Shown piece by piece: positions 26,603 through 33,930 of a stretch of 64,000 nt of DNA. Location: contig NZ_QJGZ01000041.1 of assembly GCF_003254585.1 (NCBI RefSeq), positions 310,001-374,000 on the forward strand. Direction: 5' to 3'. Made by a program: the position numbers and the translations under genes. Source of the stretch: Flavobacterium sharifuzzamanii. Lineage in GTDB: Bacteria; Bacteroidota; Bacteroidia; Flavobacteriales; Flavobacteriaceae. Each line of letters starts with the position of its first letter. Position 1 is the first letter of the stretch. The notes below the pieces were generated by a model, which worked only from the letters and a program-made list of their open reading frames with translations, had not been told where the DNA came from and searched no databases.

Positions 26603-28129
26603 TTAATGTTTAAAATGACGAGTTCCTGTAAATACCATTGCAAGATTATTTTCGTTGCAATAATTTATGCTTAATTCGTCTTTTATCGAACCTCCTGGCT
26701 GAATTACAGCAGTTATTCCTGCTTTTTTGGCTAATTCTACACAATCCGGAAATGGGAAAAATGCATCACTTGCCATCGAAGCTCCGTTTAAATCAAATCC
26801 AAAAGCTTTTGCTTTGTCAACAGCTTGAATTAAAGCGTCAACTCTTGAAGTCTGACCTGTACCTGATGAAATCAATGTTCCGTTTTTAGCAAATACAATT
26901 GTGTTTGATTTTGTATTCTTGCAAATTTTAGAAGCAAAGATCAAATCTTCGATCTCTTGAGCAGTAGGTTCTGTAATTGTAACGGTTTTTAAATGCTCTT
27001 TATTATCCGTAATATTATTTCTGTCCTGAATTAACAAACCATTAAGACAAGTTCTCACTTGACGAGCTGGTAATTCAACTTCATTTTGAACTAATATAAT
27101 TCTGTTTTTCTTCTCTTGTAAAACCGTAACTGCCTCATCATCATAAGCTGGAGCGATTACAACCTCACAGAATAATTTGTTGATTTCTTGGGCAGTTTCT
27201 AAATCAATTTTTGTGTTAGAAATTAACACTCCTCCAAAAGCAGAAGTAGGATCGCAAGCCAAAGCTGCTAAATAAGCCTCGCTGATTGTTTTTCTTGAAG
27301 CCAATCCGCAAGCATTATTGTGTTTTAAAATCGCGAATGTTGGTCCGTCAGTTTTAAATTCAGCAATTAAATTAACTGCAGCATCAACATCAAGTAAATT
27401 GTTGTATGATAATTCTTTTCCGTGAAGTTTTTTGAACATTGCATCAAAATCTCCAAAGAAAAATCCTTTTTGGTGAGGGTTTTCACCATATCTTAAAACT
27501 TGACCGTTTGCAATGCTTTCTTTGTAAATAGTTTCGTCTGTATTGAAATAATTAAAAATAGCTCCATCATAGTGAGATGAAACATGGAAAGCTTTAGTAG
27601 CCAACAATCTTCTATTCTCCAAAGTTGTTGCTCCATTTTGCTCTGTAATCAAATCCAAAAGTAAACTGTACTCATTAACAGAAGCTACAATTACAGTGTC
27701 TTTGAAATTTTTTGCACCAGCACGAATTAATGAAATACCACCGATGTCAATTTTTTCAATAATATCTTGTTCACTTGCTCCAGAAGCAACTGTTTTTTCA
27801 AAAGGATATAAATCAACAATTACCAAATCAATTTGAGGAATATCAAATTCCTTCATTTGCTGAACATCACTTTCGTTATCTTGACGATTCAAGATACCAC
27901 CAAAAATTTTTGGGTGTAAAGTTTTAACTCTTCCGCCAAGAATTTCTGGGAAAGAAGTAATGTCTTCAACAGGAACTACTGGAATACCAAGGTTTTTGAT
28001 GAAATCTTCAGTTCCTCCAGTTGAATAAAGCGTTACATTTTGTTCGTGTAATTTTCTAACAATTGGTTCTAATCCATCTTTAGAAAAAACAGAAATTAAT
28101 GCCGATTGTATTTTTTTAGTTGTGCTCAT
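26603..28129 (-). CDS. purH: Bifunctional AICAR transformylase / IMP cyclohydrolase
   Basis: 508 residues from the ATG at 28129 (MSTTKKIQSALISVF). The N-terminal MGS-like IMP cyclohydrolase (about 1-150) has SVFSKDGLEPIVRKL, STGGTEDFIKNLGIPV and GGRVKTLHPKIFGGIL. The C-terminal transformylase has RYGENPHQKGFFFG and AILKHNNACGLA. It performs the last two steps of IMP synthesis. An ATG at 28156 would add nine residues and would lie inside the likely promoter: minus-strand TACTTTTG is at 28161-28154. Confidence 0.97.
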   Translation of the reverse strand: MSTTKKIQSALISVFSKDGLEPIVRKLHEQNVTLYSTGGTEDFIKNLGIPVVPVEDITSFPEILGGRVKTLHPKIFGGILNRQDNESDVQQMKEFDIPQIDLVIVDLYPFEKTVASGASEQDIIEKIDIGGISLIRAGAKNFKDTVIVASVNEYSLLLDLITEQNGATTLENRRLLATKAFHVSSHYDGAIFNYFNTDETIYKESIANGQVLRYGENPHQKGFFFGDFDAMFKKLHGKELSYNNLLDVDAAVNLIAEFKTDGPTFAILKHNNACGLASRKTISEAYLAALACDPTSAFGGVLISNTKIDLETAQEINKLFCEVVIAPAYDDEAVTVLQEKKNRIILVQNEVELPARQVRTCLNGLLIQDRNNITDNKEHLKTVTITEPTAQEIEDLIFASKICKNTKSNTIVFAKNGTLISSGTGQTSRVDALIQAVDKAKAFGFDLNGASMASDAFFPFPDCVELAKKAGITAVIQPGGSIKDELSINYCNENNLAMVFTGTRHFKH

Positions 28130-28294
28130 TGTGTAGTTATGATTTTGAGACTGCAAAAGTAGTTTTTTTATATATTATATTAAAAAAAATTAGTGTAACA
28201 AAATGCTAAAAAATTCTACTGATGAGTAAGTTAACTTTTATTAGGTTTTTGAATTTAAATTATTGAATTTTACTTTATTGAAAAATACAAAAAT

Positions 28295-29542
28295 ATGATC
28301 GTTTATCTAAGATTATTAAAAGAAAGTTTGAGTTTTGCCATCAATGCTTTGCGAAATAATAAATTACGCACTTTATTGTCGCTCTTAGGTGTTACGATTG
28401 GTATTTTTTCAATTATCGCTGTTTTGGCTGCCGTTGACTCTTTAGATAAAAAAATCTCCAAAGATTTGAGCAGTTTAGATAAAAATACAATTTATTTAAT
28501 GAAATATTGCTTTGGGCCATCTGAAATTCCGCAATGGAAAAGAGAGCAGTTTCCAAATGTAAAGTATGACGAGTACATTGGCCTAAAAAACTCAATGAAT
28601 AATACCGATCAAGTCGCATACCAGCTTTTTGTGAACAAAGAAAGTTTGAAATACGATTCTAAAACAGTTAGCGATGTAAATATTATTCCGTCGTCAAGCG
28701 AAATGGTCGATATCGACGGCTTGAGTTTTGATAAAGGAAGATTTTATAACGAATCTGAATCTAACTCTGGAACTGCCGTTATTGTTCTAGGGTATGATAT
28801 AGCTGAAGGGCTTTTCGGTTCAAGTGATCCAATTGGAAAAAGTATTCGTTTATACGGACAGCGCTTTACCGTAATTGGCGTAATTGCAAAACAAGGAGCA
28901 GGATTCTTTGGAGACAGCAATGATACTTCAGTTTATCTTCCGGCAAATTTTTTAAGAAGAATGTATGGAGATAGCGATTCTATGACTCCAGTTATTGTAT
29001 TAAAACCAGTAAAAGGGGTCGATATGGATGCCTATAAAGCAGAAATCGCACAAAAGCTGAGAGCAATCCGCGGAATGAAAGCAGGGGAAATGGATAATTT
29101 CTTTATTAATGTCCTTTCTGGATTTACTGATTTTATTGATGGAATTTTAGGACAGATGAATTTTGTAGGCTGGATTATTAGTGGATTTTCTCTTCTAGTT
29201 GGAGGTTTCGGAATCGCAAATATTATGTTTGTTTCAGTAAAAGAAAGAACAAATCTTATCGGAATCCAAAAATCATTGGGAGCTAAAAATAAATTTATCT
29301 TATTTCAATTTTTGTTTGAAGCTATTATTCTTTCTGTTATTGGCGGAATTATAGGTCTATTAATGGTTTGGGGAATTGCTGTAATTTTAACAAAGACTCT
29401 TGATTTTGAATTTGTTTTAAGTCTTGGAAATATAATTTTAGGAACAAGTCTAGCGGCCTTTATTGGACTAATTTCTGGGATTCTGCCAGCAGTTTCGGCA
29501 GCAAATTTAGATCCTGTTGAGGCTATTCGAACTGGAATGTAA
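28295..29542 (+). CDS. MacB-like ABC transporter permease
   Basis: 415 residues. One N-terminal membrane helix (TLLSLLGVTIGIFSIIAVLAAV), a periplasmic MacB core (about 45-270), then three helices of the FtsX/MacB permease domain (FVGWIISGFSLLVGGFGIANIM, ILSVIGGIIGLLMVWGIAV, ending LDPVEAIRTGM). MacB-type permeases export substrates or transmit force from the periplasm. The partner ATPase is not encoded next to it, so it must be elsewhere. It is a single gene divergent from purH. Confidence 0.92.
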   Translation: MIVYLRLLKESLSFAINALRNNKLRTLLSLLGVTIGIFSIIAVLAAVDSLDKKISKDLSSLDKNTIYLMKYCFGPSEIPQWKREQFPNVKYDEYIGLKNSMNNTDQVAYQLFVNKESLKYDSKTVSDVNIIPSSSEMVDIDGLSFDKGRFYNESESNSGTAVIVLGYDIAEGLFGSSDPIGKSIRLYGQRFTVIGVIAKQGAGFFGDSNDTSVYLPANFLRRMYGDSDSMTPVIVLKPVKGVDMDAYKAEIAQKLRAIRGMKAGEMDNFFINVLSGFTDFIDGILGQMNFVGWIISGFSLLVGGFGIANIMFVSVKERTNLIGIQKSLGAKNKFILFQFLFEAIILSVIGGIIGLLMVWGIAVILTKTLDFEFVLSLGNIILGTSLAAFIGLISGILPAVSAANLDPVEAIRTGM

Positions 29543-29572
29543 AATGTTGTTTTGTATTATTTTACTGTAAAT

Positions 29573-29603
29573 TTTGTTGAGTGAGAATAATTAGATACAT
29601 TTG
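29573..29603 (+). promoter_or_regulatory. Promoter of cupin-like gene
   Basis: TTTG (29573-29576), 19-bp spacer, TACATTTG (29596-29603). Both boxes fit the Bacteroidota consensus. The start codon is 28 bp downstream. Confidence 0.75.
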
Positions 29604-29631
29604 ATAGACAACAAATTAAAACACAAGATAA

Positions 29632-30519
29632 ATGAGCTTTAATCTTAAATCTGTTGATACTGTTGAGTCGATTTCTAGGGAAGATTTTAAAAAAAATTAC
29701 CTGGATAAAAGAAAACCCTTAATCATAAAGGGACTTACAAAAGATTGGCCGGCGAGAGAAAAATGGTCAACAGAATATTTCAAGCAGATTGCTGGAGATA
29801 TAGAGGTTAAACTTGTAGATAATTCAAAGGCAGATCCAACTAAAGTGATCAATGCTTCTATAGCGAGTATGAAATTTGGAGAATATCTGGATTTGATAAA
29901 ACGCGAACCAACACAATTACGTATTTTTTTCTTCAATCTTTTCAAACACAGACCTGAATTGATTGATGATGTAAAAGTTCCGAAAGAATTAATGGGCGGT
30001 TTTATAGAAAGCATGCCTGCTATGTTTTTTGGCGGTTCTAAGGCGATTACTTTTCTGCATTATGATATCGATTTGCCACATCTTTTTCATACTCATTTCG
30101 GCGGAAGAAAGCATATTATCTTATTTGATAACAAATGGAAGAAAAGGCTCTACTGTCTTCCAAATACGACTTATGCTTTAGAGGATTATGATGTTGCGAA
30201 TCCAGATTTTGAAAAATTCCCAGCTTTGAAAGGGGTAGAAGGCTATGAAGTTTTTCTGGAACACGGAGATACATTATTCATGCCAACAGGAATGTGGCAC
30301 TGGATGCGTTATATAGATGGTTCTTTTTCTCTAACACTTCGCGCATGGGATCAATCTGTTTCTAGAAAAATTGCCAGTGTTTGGAGTCTTTTTATGCATG
30401 GTGCTGTAGATAGCGCTATAAAAGTAGTTTTTAGAGAACGTTATGCAATTTGGCGTGAAAAATTAGTCTTTAAAATTGCTGAGAAAGAACTGAAAAAAGA
30501 TTTGAAGAAAGCGAGCTAA
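29632..30519 (+). CDS. Cupin-like (JmjC-type) domain protein
   Basis: 295 residues, soluble. The start SISREDFKKNYLDKRKPLIIKG is the typical opening of cupin_8/JmjC-like hydroxylases. The core carries candidate iron ligands: HYDIDLPHLFHTHFGGRKHI (His and Asp) and a distal His in FMPTGMWHWMRYIDGS. Such proteins are usually Fe(II)/2-oxoglutarate oxygenases acting on proteins or RNA; the target here is unknown. It has its own promoter and meets the next gene tail to tail with a 1-bp gap. Confidence 0.88.
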   Translation: MSFNLKSVDTVESISREDFKKNYLDKRKPLIIKGLTKDWPAREKWSTEYFKQIAGDIEVKLVDNSKADPTKVINASIASMKFGEYLDLIKREPTQLRIFFFNLFKHRPELIDDVKVPKELMGGFIESMPAMFFGGSKAITFLHYDIDLPHLFHTHFGGRKHIILFDNKWKKRLYCLPNTTYALEDYDVANPDFEKFPALKGVEGYEVFLEHGDTLFMPTGMWHWMRYIDGSFSLTLRAWDQSVSRKIASVWSLFMHGAVDSAIKVVFRERYAIWREKLVFKIAEKELKKDLKKAS

Positions 30520-30520
30520 T

Positions 30521-31141
30521 TTATTTTGTTGTCTTTTCTAGTTTTGGTTTTATGAAAGGAAGTGTAATTCTGTTCTGATCCCATTTAATGTTTTCTGACT
30601 TATAGGTTTCATTTCGTTTCTTATACTTCAAAACAGTGTCCTCTTCTTGAGTTGTTTTTCTTATGAAAAAACTAATGTTTTTTTTATTTAAAAAGTTAAA
30701 AAGCAATTCATTTTTTATCGTGTCATTTTGTGAAGCAATAATTAATATTCCTTTATGTTCTTTTTTAGTTGTAAAATCATCTGAAAGAAAATTAGCAAGG
30801 TCTGCTTGCGAGATTTTTACCAAATCGTTTGGCTTTAAATTTATCAAATGTGGAATTGTATCGCTTTTTAGCGTTGTTCCACATCCATGTCTCATGAAAT
30901 CTTTTTTGTAATAATAAAATTCTCTTTTTTTATCAATTATTAATTGGCTTTCTGAATAAAAGCCTTTTGGAGGAGGGGGAGTGTTAGGGTTGTTTTTTTG
31001 TAGTGAATCGTAATAGTTTTTTAGTTTCCTATCTTCATAAGAAATAATATAAGGCTTGCTCTCTACAGCCGTTTTTTCTTTTTTCTTTTCACAATTCAAA
31101 AAGAGAAAACAAATCATAAAACCAATAAAAATTCTTGCCAT
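30521..31141 (-). CDS. Hypothetical lipoprotein
   Basis: 206 residues. N-terminal lipobox FLFLNC (Cys17), followed by a Lys/Glu linker. The mature part has a short Pro run (NTPPPPKGF) and no domain I know. Landmarks are YSESQLIIDKKREFYYYKKDF and ISQADLANFLSDDF. It is expressed from the minus strand, 90 bp after the HTH gene, with a terminator between them. Confidence 0.65.
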   Translation of the reverse strand: MARIFIGFMICFLFLNCEKKKEKTAVESKPYIISYEDRKLKNYYDSLQKNNPNTPPPPKGFYSESQLIIDKKREFYYYKKDFMRHGCGTTLKSDTIPHLINLKPNDLVKISQADLANFLSDDFTTKKEHKGILIIASQNDTIKNELLFNFLNKKNISFFIRKTTQEEDTVLKYKKRNETYKSENIKWDQNRITLPFIKPKLEKTTK

Positions 31142-31171
31142 AAAGAATAAGATTTAAAATAAAGATATAAA

Positions 31172-31202
31172 AAAATCTCAAGAAGCAATTTCTTGAGATT
31201 TT
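31172..31202 (-). terminator. Terminator of the XRE regulator gene
   Basis: 13-bp perfect stem AAAATCTCAAGAA / TTCTTGAGATTTT with a 5-nt loop. Very similar to the hairpin at 31792-31821. Confidence 0.85.
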
Positions 31203-31230
31203 GTATTGAATTTGTATGTTTTTAGAAAGA

Positions 31231-31632
31231 TTATTTTTCTTTTAATAATTTTTCTAAGTACTCATTTTTTTCTTTTTCTGCTTGAAGCATACGTTCGTAA
31301 AGTTCTACTACTTTATCTAACGGATTAAATGTGCAATGAGTTGGATTGAACATTCCGTTTATTCCAGTACTTGTGCTGTTGTCATAATAACTATTGAAAT
31401 AATTTATCATATTTTCTTCGGTAAAGTTTTTAATTGCTTCAACAGTTACTCCAAGCGCTTTTGCTACTTCTGCAAGTTTTGCATCGTCTATGGTTTCACT
31501 GTTCTCCATAGCAGAAATCGACTGTTGATTTGTACCTAAAGCCTGCGCAAGAGCTTCCTGCTTCATATCTTTAAGTTCACGAATACGACTGATTTTTCGT
31601 CCTATATGGTTTTGTTTTGTTGCTGTGCTCAT
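31231..31632 (-). CDS. XRE-family HTH regulator
   Basis: 133 residues. HTH_3 domain at about 10-65 (HIGRKISRIRELKDMKQEALA, QALGTNQQSISAMENSETID), then a linker with the unusual GINGMFNPTHCTFNPLDKV and a C-terminal coiled coil (VVELYERMLQAEKEKNEYLEKL) likely for dimerisation. It is flanked by two near-identical terminators. The -7-like box TATCTTTG (31644-31637) ends only 4 bp before the ATG, so the mRNA may be leaderless. Target genes unknown. Confidence 0.88.
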   Translation of the reverse strand: MSTATKQNHIGRKISRIRELKDMKQEALAQALGTNQQSISAMENSETIDDAKLAEVAKALGVTVEAIKNFTEENMINYFNSYYDNSTSTGINGMFNPTHCTFNPLDKVVELYERMLQAEKEKNEYLEKLLKEK

Positions 31633-31791
31633 AATTCAAAGATATTTATATTACTTTAGAAAAAATAGATTTCTGTAAAAAACAGGTTTGCATTAGTACG
31701 ATACGCTATTGTCATTTATGCAAAAACAAAAATACAATTTTTCAGACAAGTTGTTAATTGTACTTATAAAACTTATATGGTTTAAAACAAA

Positions 31792-31821
31792 AAATCCCAA
31801 GAAGCAATTTTCTTGGGATTT
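31792..31821 (-). terminator. accD terminator
   Basis: 12-bp perfect stem AAATCCCAAGAA / TTCTTGGGATTT with a 6-nt loop, 21 bp beyond the accD stop. Confidence 0.85.
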
Positions 31822-31842
31822 CTATTTTAAGTAGTTTTAAAA

Positions 31843-32697
31843 CTATCTAATATCATTATTTTGAATCAAATCGATATATAAGTTGATCTTATCTTTCAAT
31901 TCTTTTCTTGGCGTGATAAAGTCTAAGAAGCCGTGCTCTAATAAGAACTCAGCAGTTTGGAAGCCTTCTGGTAAATCTTTTCCTGTAGTGTCACGAACAA
32001 CACGAGGACCAGCAAAACCAATCAAAGCGCCTGGTTCAGAGATATTAATGTCTCCTAACATTGCGTAAGATGCAGTTGTTCCTCCAGTTGTTGGATCTGT
32101 ACAAAGAGAGATGTAAGGTAATTTAGCTTCAGCTAATTGAGCTAATTTTACAGAAGTTTTTGCTAATTGCATTAAAGAATAAGCAGCTTCCATCATACGA
32201 GCTCCACCAGATTTAGAAATCATTACAAAAGGAAGTTTGTTTTTGATAGCGTGATCAATACCTCTCGCGATTTTCTCACCTACAACAGCTCCCATAGATC
32301 CACCGATGAATGCGAAATCCATACAGCAGATTACAAGTTCTCTTCCTTTAGATTTTCCTACTCCCGTACGTACAGCGTCTTTAAGATGAGTTTTTTCCAT
32401 TACATCTTTCAAACGATCTGCATATTTTTTTGTATCCACAAAGTGCAGAGGATCTTTAGAAGTCATGTTTTTATCTAACTCAACAAATTCGTTGTTGTCG
32501 AATAAAATTTCAAAATAGGTTGCGCTTCCAATTCGAACGTGAAAATCATCTTCAGGGCTAACGAACAAATTTCTCGCCAATTCGTCAGCATCAATAATTT
32601 TTCCAGTAGGAGATTTGTACCACAATCCTTTCGGAACGTCCATCTTATCTTCAGTAGCGGTCGTAATCCCTTTTTCTTGTCTTTTAAACCAAGCCAT
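31843..32697 (-). CDS. accD: Acetyl-CoA carboxylase carboxyltransferase subunit beta, Zn-ribbon degenerate
   Basis: 284 residues. The carboxyltransferase core is normal: AFIGGSMGAVVGEKIARGID, MISKSGGARMMEAAYSLMQL, YISLCTDPTTGGTTASYAML, IGFAGPRVV. With AccA it transfers CO2 from biotin to acetyl-CoA in fatty-acid synthesis. The N-terminal region that is a Cys4 zinc ribbon in E. coli is recognisable (GLWYKSPTGK, LARNLFVSPEDDFHVRIG), but the four Cys positions are Ser29, Gly32, Ser47 and Asp50, so no zinc site remains. Confidence 0.96.
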   Translation of the reverse strand: MAWFKRQEKGITTATEDKMDVPKGLWYKSPTGKIIDADELARNLFVSPEDDFHVRIGSATYFEILFDNNEFVELDKNMTSKDPLHFVDTKKYADRLKDVMEKTHLKDAVRTGVGKSKGRELVICCMDFAFIGGSMGAVVGEKIARGIDHAIKNKLPFVMISKSGGARMMEAAYSLMQLAKTSVKLAQLAEAKLPYISLCTDPTTGGTTASYAMLGDINISEPGALIGFAGPRVVRDTTGKDLPEGFQTAEFLLEHGFLDFITPRKELKDKINLYIDLIQNNDIR

Positions 32698-32703
32698 TTC
32701 TTT

Positions 32704-32799
32704 TAGTATTCAGTGTTCAGTAATAAAAAATTTCAGTGTTCAGTGGTGTTCAGTTTTAAGTATTCAAACTGAACACTTAAAACTGTAAACTGAATACTT
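32704..32799. repeat. TTCAGTGTTCAGT-type intergenic repeat
   Basis: The gap between accD and fbaA is filled with direct and inverted copies of CAGTGTTCAG and CTGAACACT plus AAGTATTCA-like units. Long intramolecular pairings are possible. Similar wording recurs at about 43405-43466. It probably belongs to a dispersed non-coding repeat family. Confidence 0.6.
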
Positions 32800-32801
32800 T
32801 T

Positions 32802-33869
32802 TTATAACGTGTTTACGTTATTTAAATCAGCAAAAGCTTGTTCAAGTCTCGCGTTGAATGTCACTTCGCTTTCACGAACCCATTTTCTTGGATCGTAGTA
32901 TTTCTTGTTTGGAGCATCTGGACCTTCTGGGTTACCAATTTGAGTTTTTAAGTACTCAATATTGTTTACCATATAATCACGGATTCCTTCAGTATATGCA
33001 AATTGTAAATCTGTATCAATGTTCATTTTGATAACTCCGTAACCAATAGCTTCTCTAATTTCTTCAAGTGTAGAACCTGAACCTCCGTGGAAAACGAAAT
33101 CAACTGGGTTGTGTCCAGTGTTGAATTTGCTTTGTACGAAATCTTGAGAGTTTTTTAAGATTTTTGGAGTTAATTTTACGTTTCCTGGTTTGTAAACACC
33201 GTGAACGTTTCCGAAAGCAGCAGCGATTGTAAATTTAGGGCTTACTTTAGATAATTCTTCGTAAGCGTAAGCTACTTCTTCTGGCTGAGTATATAATTTT
33301 GAGCTATCTACATCTGAGTTGTCAACGCCATCTTCTTCTCCACCTGTAATACCAAGTTCGATTTCTAATGTCATTCCCATTTTGCTCATTCTAGCTAAAT
33401 ATTCTTTGCAGATTTCGATGTTCTCTTCGATTGGCTCCTCAGACAAATCGATCATGTGAGAACTAAATAATGGTTTTCCTGTTTCTGCAAAATGTTTTTC
33501 AGAAGCATCTAATAAACCATCAATCCAAGGTAAAAGTTTTTTTGCACAGTGGTCAGTGTGTAAGATTACAGTTGCACCGTAAGCTTCTGCCAAAGTATGA
33601 ATATGTTTTGCTCCTGCGATTCCTCCCGCGATTGCTGATTTTTCACCTGCATTTGATAATCCTTTTCCAGCGTTGAATTGAGCTCCACCGTTAGAAAATT
33701 GAATGATAACTGGCGCGTTAAGTTTCGCTGCAGTTTCAAGAACTCCATTAATTGTGCTTGATCCAGTAACGTTTACTGCTGGAAGAGCAAAAACCTTCTC
33801 TTTCGCATAATTAAAGATCTCTTGTACTTGATCTCCTGTAGCTACTCCTGGTTTAATGTTGTGTGCCAT
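32802..33869 (-). CDS. fbaA: Class II fructose-bisphosphate aldolase
   Basis: 355 residues, class IIA length. Zinc-ligand motif HTDHCAKKLLPW, plus LSEEPIEENIEICKEYLARM, GGEEDGVDN, AAAFGNVHGVYKPGN and FHGGSGSTLEEI. It interconverts fructose 1,6-bisphosphate with dihydroxyacetone phosphate and glyceraldehyde 3-phosphate. A TATTTTTG box lies upstream (minus strand, 33916-33909). Confidence 0.97.
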   Translation of the reverse strand: MAHNIKPGVATGDQVQEIFNYAKEKVFALPAVNVTGSSTINGVLETAAKLNAPVIIQFSNGGAQFNAGKGLSNAGEKSAIAGGIAGAKHIHTLAEAYGATVILHTDHCAKKLLPWIDGLLDASEKHFAETGKPLFSSHMIDLSEEPIEENIEICKEYLARMSKMGMTLEIELGITGGEEDGVDNSDVDSSKLYTQPEEVAYAYEELSKVSPKFTIAAAFGNVHGVYKPGNVKLTPKILKNSQDFVQSKFNTGHNPVDFVFHGGSGSTLEEIREAIGYGVIKMNIDTDLQFAYTEGIRDYMVNNIEYLKTQIGNPEGPDAPNKKYYDPRKWVRESEVTFNARLEQAFADLNNVNTL

Positions 33870-33930
33870 TTTAATTTTTTTTTATAGTTGTTTTTAGTTT
33901 TTAGGTTGCAAAAATAAGAATTAATTAGCA

